Shown piece by piece: positions 1 through 9,983 of a DNA stretch of 64,000 bases. The notes beneath the pieces were generated by a model. It had not been told where the DNA came from. It ran no database searches and saw only the letters and a list, made by a program, of their open reading frames with translations. Within the stretch, counting starts at the first letter, position 1, and each line of letters begins with the position of its first letter. The DNA is from Leptodontidium sp. MPI-SDFR-AT-0119 (Eukaryota > Ascomycota > Leotiomycetes > Helotiales > Leptodontidiaceae), in NCBI GenBank assembly GCA_020726505.1, contig JAHLEZ010000004.1, positions 1,798,001 through 1,862,000 of the forward strand, given 5' to 3'. Position numbers and translations under genes: made by a program.

Positions 1-412
1 AGATTGGTGGGTATGGAAAAAGGGATCGGGGCTGATGAATAATGAGAGATGATTATGTTTTGAAAATCTAACTTCGCCCCTTTTTAATACCCCGCTTAAT
101 TTTCTTGAATCTCAACGACAACGAAATGACGAAGTCAGATCTGACTGAGCGCAAAATTGCTCGCTGGGAAGTTGTACTTTACTCCCCCCTGCGGAGTTAC
201 AGGAAATCTTCTCCACAGCTGGCAAAGATCTGAGCCCCACAGCCGGAAGCTCTACATTTGAGCAGATTGGAATCTTTATGAACCTTGGTATTGCTGACAG
301 CGAGCTTGCTGGATATATACAAAACGCCTCCCATTTCCTAGAATATGCTAATCAATCCTTGGTTAAACGCCCTCAAAATGCCATCTGAAACCCCGCCACG
401 AGTGACTTAAGT
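1..412. other. Intergenic, no gene seen
   Basis: This stretch lies downstream of the minus-strand gene that ends at 413. It contains no open frame of useful length and no RNA gene that I recognise. It presumably holds that gene's 3' untranslated region and the edge of a neighbour outside the window. Confidence 0.5.
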
Positions 413-1705
413 TCACGCCAGACCAAGCCTCTCCAACAATTCAAGACTGGATGCCTCCGCCTTGGCTTGCTCGAGCTGCCTCATCTCCTTAATACCTAAC
501 TGCTTCGGATAATGGGTTCGAAGAAATTCCATGACTTCATCCGCTTCGGTATACCGATGCTGCACAAGTAGATAGTTGGCGGTATCGAGACCGAGTTGGA
601 TGTTGTGGTGATCGCTCTCAGTTGCGGCCTTCGATTGACGACCTTTTTTTTGCTTGCTCTTGTTCGCATCGATTGATCGAATATAATCCAGTGCCAAGTC
701 CGGATTTGGTTTTGTTGGGTGTAATAAGCTCAAATGGGCAAAGTAACGTGCAGGACTTTTCGATATGACTGGTATCAGACTGAGGAATGATTCGAACGCA
801 CTTTCGCTTGGTGGTGGTCGACTAGAGCGTGGCATTACAGATGCACGTATCAGGAACCACCCAGGAGGACCAAGGATTCTGGTCATCTCGGATGTAGACA
901 AGCCTCCAAGATATCCAGCAGCTCTTGACATGGTCATGTAGGCAGCATCCAGACTCGTTGGACTGGCCGAATTTGCAGCTTCAGCTCTCACAAGGAGAAG
1001 CAAAGGCCCTACGACCTCTTTCTGAGCTGCAACAAACTCTTCGCCAGACAGAAGCGACAGTTTCGAGAAGGTCTCCAGTGACTTCTTCACCCATTTCCAA
1101 GCAGCTTCTTGAAGCCCCTCGGCAACCATGTATTCCATCATGATCTTCACGAATGCAACGTCCTTCAAGAAATCGGTCTTATTTGCCGTGCCGCTGGAAA
1201 CAAGCCATTTTAGCACTTGTAGACCAGCCCCAGAATCCTTCATTCCATCTCGAACATTTAGAACAGATGACCGTATGATTTGGGATTTCTTTGCTGCCAA
1301 GCAAGCCTTCGCATCGCTCGTCGTCATCATGCCGTTTGCCACTGCTTTATTGAAGATATCCATAGGGTCCTTTGAGAGCACAACATTGCTGTGTCCGGTT
1401 TCTAGAGAAAGATTGAAAAGAGGATTTGTCAACAGCGAGTGCATATGCCGGTCAGTTGGGGTCCTTTCATGATCCGAAAGGGACGATCGTCTCGATCTCC
1501 TCGATGTATGATGATCGAGTAAGGTGATTGCAGTGCTATCGCGAAATTGGGGGTGTTCAGAGTCGAGTTGCTGCCGAAAGGACGTAGTGAGAAGATTGAG
1601 TAGTTGCTTGGATTCGCGGGGGTTGAGCGGTAAAGGGTGGTGGATCTTGAGCTTGTTGAGGACGGGCATGGGCCGGAAGAGGAGGGATTGTGAGGGACGG
1701 AACAT
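413..1705 (-). CDS. Predicted mitochondrial protein of unknown function, conserved in fungi
   Basis: A single uninterrupted frame of 430 codons. The N-terminus (MFRPSQSLLFRPMPVLNKL) is rich in Arg, Ser and hydrophobic residues and has no acidic residue in the first 30 or so, as expected of a mitochondrial presequence. A Ser/Arg-rich disordered stretch at about residues 68-85 is followed by an all-helical body reminiscent of helical-repeat organelle proteins; the C-terminal third (about 355-430) looks like a TPR-like helix pair. I recognise the general form (PTDRHMHSLLTNPLF, then DPMDIFNKAVANG) from uncharacterised Pezizomycotina proteins but know no function. It is divergent from DEF1 across about 950 bp. 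The first Met fits the presequence and the next in-frame Met is only at residue 13. Real gene: high confidence; function unknown. Confidence 0.8.
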   Translation of the reverse strand: MFRPSQSLLFRPMPVLNKLKIHHPLPLNPRESKQLLNLLTTSFRQQLDSEHPQFRDSTAITLLDHHTSRRSRRSSLSDHERTPTDRHMHSLLTNPLFNLSLETGHSNVVLSKDPMDIFNKAVANGMMTTSDAKACLAAKKSQIIRSSVLNVRDGMKDSGAGLQVLKWLVSSGTANKTDFLKDVAFVKIMMEYMVAEGLQEAAWKWVKKSLETFSKLSLLSGEEFVAAQKEVVGPLLLLVRAEAANSASPTSLDAAYMTMSRAAGYLGGLSTSEMTRILGPPGWFLIRASVMPRSSRPPPSESAFESFLSLIPVISKSPARYFAHLSLLHPTKPNPDLALDYIRSIDANKSKQKKGRQSKAATESDHHNIQLGLDTANYLLVQHRYTEADEVMEFLRTHYPKQLGIKEMRQLEQAKAEASSLELLERLGLA

Positions 1706-2655
1706 GGTGACAGATTGAGGGGATGTCGGTGGCTGCTATGTGGTTTTCGCAAACGTAGTGCAACTATCTGCTGATAGCCGGGAGAGCTCGATATGTAGAC
1801 TCCCGAGTCTCGATTTCCTGTCTCAACTAGTGGCGAAATGCCTTTCCTCGAGTATGTATTCGCCGTAGCAACTGTCCTGCTATAACCACCTTCGACTGCT
1901 GTATCTCGATGTCGTTATTTCTTTGGGCCGTATGCTGAACTCCTTGCTCGTTCCTGATCCTCAATGGGTCGGTCACACGTTGATAGTCCGCCTAGGTCCC
2001 AAACAGGTCGTTGGTAGCTCGAGTACGTAGTCGAATAGCTTCAATCAAGCTTCCACAACTGCCGGGGTTCTCGTCCCATACCACAAGCCGATCGTCAAGT
2101 CTTCGATTGGATAGATAGATAGTGTACTGCCGAGTTTCGAGGTCGTTGAGAGACAGGAGTGAGTGCTCTGGGCCCCTCCTCTGCGTCTAGGGAAGCTGTG
2201 CTGCCGTCAGTTGGCAGCGGGGCCACGATATGATGTGGTCATGTGATTTAGTAAATGCTTGGCAAAGTTGCCTTGAGATCATGAGAATCGCAATTTCGTA
2301 CGCGCTGCGTAGCTTGAAGAATATCTCACAATTCTGTGAAGCTGAGTTCTCCGACCTCAATTCATCCACATTCTCGTCTTACGTATCAATCGCATGGTGT
2401 TGTCGCTCAGCCTCGTGGACAGCTGTACGACCGACGTGATTCAAGGCCGCTAGTAGTTTTGGTGCCTGACGGCCCCATACCAGCAACCTCTACCTGGCTA
2501 CGCGAAAGGGCTGAGATCATTCTTTCGCATCAACTCCAACTCTACCCTACCCAACCCCCAATACCCCCAGACCTCCCAACTTCACTTTCAACACAACCTC
2601 TTCTCATCTTCTTTTTTCTGTCTGCCTTCACAAACACACACCCTCACACATTGAA
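1706..2655. promoter_or_regulatory. Divergent promoter region between the mitochondrial protein and DEF1
   Basis: About 950 bp separates two start codons that point away from each other, so it must hold both promoters. The last 120 bp before DEF1 is strongly C/T-rich on the plus strand (2530-2650), typical of core promoter and leader of highly expressed fungal genes. No TATA box is obvious. Confidence 0.5.
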
Positions 2656-5623
2656 ATGTCGGAGGTTCAATCTCGACCAGCTGCGCCTCGGGGCAGAGGC
2701 TCAGCTCGAGGAGGACGAGGAGGTTTCTCTTCCAGAGGGGGTCGCGGCGGTAGAGGTCACGCAACCAACGGCGACAAGACAGATTCCACACCCGCACCAA
2801 TTGAAGATGATGGCGAAGTAGGCCAACTGAAGAAGAAGTTTGGCAGCAAGGTCACAACTATCAAGGAGATGTTCCCCGACTGGACAGACGAGGATGTCGT
2901 ATTTGCCCTTCAGGAGACAGACGGAGATCTTGAGACAACGGTTGATCGCATTACTGACGGTATGGCCCCCATGGAATGCCTGGTCTACTGCGAGCCATTC
3001 CTCCCTGGTCTCGTGGTGCAATGTTTGATGCTGACTTTGTTCGACAGGCACAATCACTCAATGGGGGGAGGTTTCGAAGGGCAAGAAAGATCGATCCAAG
3101 TCCAAGATCAAGGAGGCTACAACAGTCACATCTTTCGGCGATTCTACCAACCAAGCCAGAGTCTCACGCGGCGGTCGAGCTGGATTTGACGGTGCAAGAG
3201 GAGGCCGTGGTCGTGCTACAGAGCGAGGAGGTAGAGGTGGACGAGGTCGCGCACCAACAAATGGCGTTCGCAAGGAAAATGTCGTCGAAACTTCTACTCC
3301 AACTGTCGAATCAACTGCATGGGAAACTGCTCCATCGGGCGAATCATCCTGGGAAACTCCAAAGGCCACTGAAGATAGCTGGGATACCACAAAGCCGGCG
3401 GCAGAGAGCTGGGCTTCAACCGCGACTGGAGCGGCGGCTGCAACTGCGACAGCGGCTGCTAAGGTAACCTCGAGTGTCATTCCAGATGGTGTCAAGAAGA
3501 GTTGGGCAAGCATTTTTGCACCTGCTCCGACTCCAAAGAAGGCGCCAGAGCCAGTTATCGAGAAGTATGTCGTCGCGTCCGTTATGTAGAGCTTCCACTA
3601 ACTAGTGTCCAGGCCTGCAGAACCCGTCAAGGTCGAAGAACCCATCGAAGAACCCGTAGCAGAACCCGAGCCCTCAATTCCTGAACCTGCCCCAGTTGAA
3701 CCCATCGAGTCTGCCCCCGTCGAAGAACCCATTGCGCCAGAGCCAGAGGTACAAATTACACCATCGAAGGATGAATTAACGGAGGACAATCTTGAGCAAC
3801 TTCCAGATACTTCGGCCCCCGCTCCTACTGCAACTGCAGCAAGCACTGCAGCAAGCTCTTGGGATCCTCGAAGTGCGGCAGCTACTCCATACTCCAATCT
3901 GCAATCGACTCCACAGGCCATCCGTCCTCCAACGAGCGGTTTCCAAGCTTCTGCATTGAAGGCTACAGGAACATCTGCACGAACTCCCAGCTACCAACGC
4001 CGGGTTCTTGATCAGGAGGAGGCTGTTCGCATGCCTGGAAATCGCGAGGTTGAGCGAACTGCTGTCCAATTTGGCGCATTCAACCTGAACGGTTCCGGGG
4101 AGGAGGATGTTGATGGAGATCGTGAGGAGGCTGAGACCCGTGCTCAACCACCACAACACTCCCCAGTGGCCCCAAGAGCTGCTCTTCCCCCTGCTCCTTC
4201 TCAGCCAGCTGCGGTTCCCGAGAGCCTTCCCACTCCAAAGCAGCCAGCCGGCTTGCCAGCAGCTACCCACCCAACCGCTGCCCCAGGTCTCCCATCGCCT
4301 GCTCCTCTCTCAAGCGCTCAGGCTACAGCCCAGCAAGGACCTCAAGGAAACGGTCAATACAGTCAATATAGTCGCTATGGCCCAGCTGGTGCACAAGAGT
4401 CCTCATTGCCTCCCAAGCCATATGACGCTTTCAGTCAGCAAGCTCCCTCTACCCAAAGTCCATTCGAAGGCTACCCCTCTCAACCATCCCAATCCCAGTC
4501 TCAGCCACAATCTGGGGCTTTCTCTTCCGCTCCCAACGAGTTCTCCTCTTACTACACCGCCGATCCCCAGCAGCAACGCAATGCGTACAACAGCTACTAC
4601 CAGCAACAGTACAACCCACAGCAAGGATCCCAAGGCCAAGACGGTCCTGCTTCCCAGCAACGTGGTTACCCAGGATATAACGGTCCACAAGCTGAGAACG
4701 CCTCCCAATTCCCCCAGAGCGCTGCCCAAACTACCCAGTCTCGGTATGCAACTGCTGGAGAGGGTCAAAACAGTGGCCACACTACTCCAAACCCAGTTGC
4801 CCAAAGCCAGCAACCAGCAGCTTCCCAAGGTGCCCAACCCCAACCAGGCCACCAGCAACAACCACAAGTTGGCAACTACCCATACGGCCATCCCTACTAC
4901 CAAAGCCCATACTACGCCGCTGCTTGGAACCAATACCAACAGGGTTATGGTGGTAACTATCCATACGGCGCAAAGGGTGGTCACCAACCATACCAAGGTT
5001 ACGGAATGTCTCCTGCTGCTCCATATGAGCACACGGCATCTCCAGCTGCAGGTGGTTTCGGGGCTTCTTCGCTTCACGGCCGTGAGAGTGCTCTTGGAGG
5101 TTTGTCTGAGTACGGTCGCGCCGGCTCCGCTCAGGCTTCTCAACCCCCTCAAGCTCTCGGAGGCAGTGGAGCTTTTGGCGGACATGATGCTTTCGGTCGA
5201 GGATCCGCCTACCAAGGCCAAGGCCAACAGCAATATCACAGCCAACAGGGTGCCCAGCCAGGTGCCAGTGATGACCTGAAGCCGTTCGGAGATTCCAAGG
5301 CTGCAAACGGCCCAAGCCCATCGCTTCAAGCCGGTCGACCAGGGTCTGCCACAAACGCCAGCTCTGGATCTGCCCTTCCTCCAACCCAAACCCAAGCAGG
5401 TTATGGTGGGTACCCAGCTCACCTTCAACAACCCGGCCAAGGTCTTCACGCCAACCAGACTGGCAGTGGATATGGAGGGCTTGGAGGAGCTGGTCACCAG
5501 GCAGGTGGACAAGGTCACCAAAACAGCCAATACGGAGGCTACCAAGCTTTCGGCGGCAATTACGGAGGCTACGGCAATAATCAGCAGCAGCGTGGTGGAT
5601 GGGGCGGCAACTACGGACACTAA
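2656..5623 (+). CDS. DEF1: RNA polymerase II degradation factor DEF1-like, CUE domain plus Gln-rich tail
   Basis: Three exons, 2656-2959, 3048-3564 and 3613-5623, joined in phase to 943 codons; both introns start GTATG and end CAG. An RGG-rich N-terminus (1-38) is followed by a CUE ubiquitin-binding domain (about 60-101; the EMFPDW motif is the hallmark MFP element). More RGG repeats, an acidic Pro/Glu segment and a roughly 500-residue Gln/Tyr/Gly/Pro-rich low-complexity tail follow. Yeast Def1 has the same plan: its CUE domain recruits the Elongin-Cullin ligase that polyubiquitinates stalled Pol II, and the Q-rich tail is trimmed by the proteasome so that the N-terminal part can enter the nucleus. 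The assignment rests on domain order rather than on sequence identity of the tail, which is compositionally biased. Start chosen because the frame opens here, with an A-rich context (TTGAAATG). Confidence 0.9.
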
Positions 5624-7776
5624 TTGGCCACATTTGTAGCTGCACGTCCTTTGGTATAACGTTGCCGCCTCGTTCAATTGCTGGGGTTGTAATATTTACC
5701 AAACCTGTGTTACTACTACAATCAACTCTTTTTTCTCATTTTCATTTTTTCTGCTGCATTTCTGCTCGTTTTATGCGAACTGGGAAACTGGGAACTGGGA
5801 AAGGAAGTTGAACGAACTTGGTCATCCATGGGCGATCTGTAATTGTTTCTCTGAACCTAAATGCGAGTTTCCTTTTTTCCTGCGGTGGCTGGGCTGGAGG
5901 CTAGGGTCTTCTGTGTTTTTTTAACCACCAGCAGGCACCGCATCATGCAACCAACACCCTGTTTTCAAATAGTTTCTCATCAAACCCAACTTCTCCTTTT
6001 TTATGTGTCCTCTCTGTCTGTCCAAACAAAAATCAAATCACAACGCAGCGGTGTCACTGCTGAGGGGAGGCAATGTAACGGGAGGGCAAATTGCGAACTT
6101 GAATCCACACTTACTGGTACAAAAGTAATGCATCTTTGACTGTCTTTCAGGGTCTGGATGGATGGATGGATGGATCGGTCGAATCAATTCAGAATGAAAT
6201 GAAATTGATCTGCAGAGAGCCTTTGTTGTGCCATTTCCTCGAATGTGACCGGTGACTTATATTGACTTTGAGCTTCTTTATTACGTAGTTGACGCGGCGT
6301 AACGATACCTCGAGCAAGTCCTCAAACATCATGGTGAATCCCAGACCAAGGCCTTACCGTTTCAAGAACGGACAAAGAAAACAACGAGGGATGTCGTTCT
6401 CCAAATGCTCGGCGAGTTGCGAGACCTCGAAAGTCAGGCGGTGGTAGTGCATAGGCACGCGCCAACTTCCCAATTCATATACTTACGCGGCTTTTTGGAG
6501 TAAATTTTAAGAGATTGAGTTACGTGAGTTGTTCTATCTCATGTTTGGTCGATGTCTAGGTTCAATGTTTGAAGATTACGGTTGGGACACTGATTTAGAT
6601 ATGGTCAGCTCTACCAGTGACATACTTAAACAATGGTCATTCTCTGCGATTTGACTTTCCGAGCTAACTTAGCCGATGACTTGGATTTGATGGACTCTGC
6701 TGTCTTGAGATTGATTCAGATCCGAGCTATGATATTAGAACGAGGTTACTGACAACTACTAGCATGAGTTATGGTATGAATATTCACTCATGCCGGTGAG
6801 CTTTAAAAGGTGTCATTGTCATTCGCACTCGGGAGTCGGTACTGACCTGAAGCGCATCAAAAATGAAGGGAGGCCCCAACATTGGGAGCTACGGTCAGTG
6901 GCGCTTGCTTCAAGACTCAGTCGTCATTGAAACTTGGGTTTGATGTTAATATTGGTTATAAGACCATTCCAAAATGCCATTAATTGTCGCGAGTATAAAT
7001 TCCAATAGAAATGGTTAGGCTGCGTTATATACGTGCTTACGAGACGTAGATCCTCATTTACACTTCTTTACAAGGACTCGAGAATATTCATCCTTATCCT
7101 ATAAGTACTTATTCCTATATGAAGAAAAGGATTTGAAAATACCCTATAAAAGCTTACAGTACAAGGTAAGATGTTGGCTTGCTGATTACTTTGCTGTCTT
7201 ACAGGACTGCCCGCTTAGCAGAGTTACACCGGCGATTTAGAAAATCTAAACAACAAATGTCAATAAACATTCAGGATTACTCTGGCTTCAACCTCTATGT
7301 AATTGGTCTAAATTCACGAAGTTTCGCTTAAGATACAAAGGCGCGCGGCATAAACGGGTTTAAATGCTGCACTCACCACTTCGAAAGTCGCCTTCTGCAG
7401 TCACTGCTCGAGGAGGCGCGTCCGTTCCATGGAGAACCGCTGCGTTGTGACGTGGTGACGTTTGAGTGACCTGTTTAGGCTTAGTATCATCGCTTAATGA
7501 TCCCCCGCCAGACAACAGAAGAACCAAGAACCAACCTCCCCTCCAGCGTTGACCCATCCGTCCCTGGCTACTTCCTGTCTATCTACCTAGGCAACCTTTG
7601 CGTTCATCTTGGTTCTCATACCACCGAGAAGTCTAGTAGCTACGCTCGAAAATATCCCTTTGGTGAGTTGCTTTGGACTTCCTTACTTTTGCTACTCTGC
7701 GGCGCGCCGCTGTTAGGTTCAGACTTGCCCTCGTCCGCTTAAGCTTTCAAATCTTCGAACACATACTTAGAAGGTG
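5624..7776. other. 2.1 kb intergenic region, AT-rich, no intact gene
   Basis: The first roughly 500 bp is probably the DEF1 3' untranslated region. A (GGAT)n microsatellite lies near 6155-6175. From about 6240 the DNA is AT-richer and contains only short frames. One ATG-less open stretch (about 6305-6502) reads like protein (LEQVLKHHGESQTKALPFQE) and could be a decayed gene piece. A donor-like GTGAGT at 7662 and an acceptor-like CTTAG at 7770 could bound a leader intron of the APH gene. Confidence 0.4.
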
Positions 7777-9273
7777 ATGTACAAAGACCGGCAAAATTTC
7801 GACAGTGTCGCGTGGGACAAGAATGACGATGCCGAAGAGGAGTCCCAAATGCGACTTCGGAGGAAAGACATCTGTCGCTAGGTCGAAGGCCTCGTCAAGC
7901 AGAAATTTAGCAAACCTGCTACACTGGTATCACCACTAGTCATCGGTGGCCTAAATATCCATTACAGGATCCATTTCGAAGGCGAGGACTCCTCCTCCGA
8001 TGTCATGGTGCGGCTGCCCTGGCCCTCCGCAGCCTGCTTCCCTGGCGAGAAAGTCGTCTACGAGGCGGCGACGGCGGAATATTTGAGACTGAACACGCGC
8101 ATGCCTGCTGCTCAGGTACTCTATTATGGTCGGGACTCCAACGTTGGGCCGTTCCTTATCCTCCGCCGGATCGAACACCGAGGCGACATGACTGACGCCC
8201 TTGCCGTTCCTGGCCTGGATCCTAACCTGACTCCCGTTCTGAACTTGGAGCTCCCCGAGAGCAAGCTCCGAAGTCTGTGGGGTAATATCGCATCGTGTTT
8301 ACTGGAGGTAGTGAAACCTACCTTCCCTCGTATCGGCTCGTTGGTCGAGGTTGACGGCTCCTTTCGCATTGCCGCCCGGCCTCTTACTCAAAACATGAGC
8401 AGCATGACCCAGCTCGCTCATATCCCCCCGTCTACCCTTCCTCTGGAGAACGAGACCTATGCAACAGCTGACGAATGGTACGAGGCATTAGCCAATATGC
8501 ATCTGGCACAGCTTATTTTTCAACACAACGACCTAGTCTCATCCGAGGACGACTGTCGAAACAAGTACGTCGCTCGTCAGATATTCCGAAGACTAGCTAA
8601 ACAAGGTCGGCTATCAACATTCGGATTCGTCCCAGACGGTTGGTCCGCCTGCGTCAAGACGATGCGCCCAAGGTGTCGAGCTCCAGACAGACCGGGTCCC
8701 TTTCGCCTCTGGTGCGATGACTTCAGACCGGCCAATGTCCTCCTGGGCCCCGGCGACGACGTGGCTGCAGTGATCGACTGGGAGTTCACATATGCTGCGC
8801 TCACGCAGTTTATCCTCGACCCTCCTTGGTGGCTACTATTCGAAACACCGGAAATGTGGCCCTCTGGTATCGAGGAGTGGAGCAGGGCCTACGAGCCATA
8901 TTTGGAGATATGGCTCGAGGCGATGGAGGAGAAGGAAATAGGAGACGAATTTCTCTACTCCTTGCCTCTCTCGGTGTATATGCAAGAGAGCTGGAAGATG
9001 GGTCGTTTCTGGCTCAACTACGCAGCTAGAAAGAGCTGGGCGTTTGCTGCCGTCTTCTGGACGTGCTTGGACGAGCGGTTCTTTGGCGGGCGGGACACAG
9101 AAATTCTTGATAAAGACTTGTGGAAGACACGACTACACCTCTTAAGGGAGGAAGAGCGACACGCCATAGAGCGGTTTGTGCAGCAAAAGATGAACGAGTC
9201 CCAGGAACGAACCCTGGTCGAGTGGGACCCGGCCGAGGCAAAGCAGCGTTTATCAGAGCTATTGTTCGATTAA
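7777..9273 (+). pseudogene. APH-type phosphotransferase (kinase-like) gene with an in-frame nonsense codon
   Basis: The frame 7777-9273 would encode 498 residues of the APH/choline-kinase-like family common in fungi, but codon 35 (7879-7881) is TAG. Both sides are in the same frame and read as the expected family sequence. Before the stop is the usual start (NFDSVAWDKNDDAEEE); after it come VEGLVKQKFSKP, then the nucleotide-binding lobe (FLILRRIE hinge), the catalytic loop CDDFRPANVLL (about residue 314) and the metal-binding Asp in VIDWEF. Everything after the stop is intact, so the loss is recent, or translation restarts at ATG 8005 (422 residues, lacking the N-lobe start), or the stop is a sequencing error. 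Substrate unknown; these proteins are often annotated as phosphotransferase family and not as true drug-resistance enzymes. Confidence 0.75.
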
Positions 9274-9983
9274 CTGGTTGCCAATATGGAGGATTCATGG
9301 TAGGGGTCATCGCAATTGGAGGCCCAAAGCTGGAAGAGCGACAGGCGTTGCCGGTGGTTCGCCTTTGACAATGTGTGGAAGTCAATCTAACGAATTTTGA
9401 AATATTTATCGCAAAATATTTTGCATAATAGAATTCTATCCAATTTGTTGTGTTTCCCAATCATCGACATCTCCCCTGGCTCCTCACAAGTGTCAATACA
9501 ATCAACCAATCCGCAGATGGATGAGAAGGCTGTCGACGTTTCAAGAGAAGAATACTGATAATGATCAATTAGCGGTATCTTCTCTTGGCTACCCGGCCGA
9601 AAATAATATTTTCGATGTGGACTTGTTGTCGTTTGGCATTTCACTGCCACGAGCCGCCTCTCGTATTCTGTATCGGGCTTAGCGGTAAATCCGGCTGGTG
9701 ATCCGGGCTTAGTCAGCGGTGGGATAAGAACGCGACTTCTTGTCGCGTCAGCTCATGTCAACTGCAACCACTTCCGCAAACTCAACTTCAACTCAACTTC
9801 AAACTCGCTCAAACTTCAACTCAATCTGCAACCGCTACCAACCTTTGCAATCGCCTCAGCTCACCTCAATCAAGCAACAAGCACCCAATTGATCGATCAA
9901 GCAACCAAACAACCAACCAAGCAACGAAGCCCGCAAACTGCAACTTCGACCCAACAACACCCCTCAACTCAAGAACAGCAACC
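9274..9983. other. Intergenic region and CAACT-rich leader of the next gene
   Basis: No gene. A short imperfect direct repeat (CGGGCTTAG..CGGT) lies at about 9676-9721. From about 9758 to 9983 the plus strand is a C/A-rich, G-poor leader with repeated CAACT and CAACC words, typical of an untranslated fungal leader ahead of the gene at 9984. Confidence 0.5.

Noticed and set aside
4107..5279. 390-codon frame and long minus frames overlapping DEF1
   Set aside because: These are shadows of the Gln/Pro-rich repeat-like DEF1 coding sequence in other frames.
6305..6502. Possible decayed gene piece (LEQVLKHHGESQTKALPF..)
   Set aside because: It reads like protein for about 60 codons but lacks a start, has a stop just before and no neighbouring exon that I can find; too weak to list as a pseudogene.
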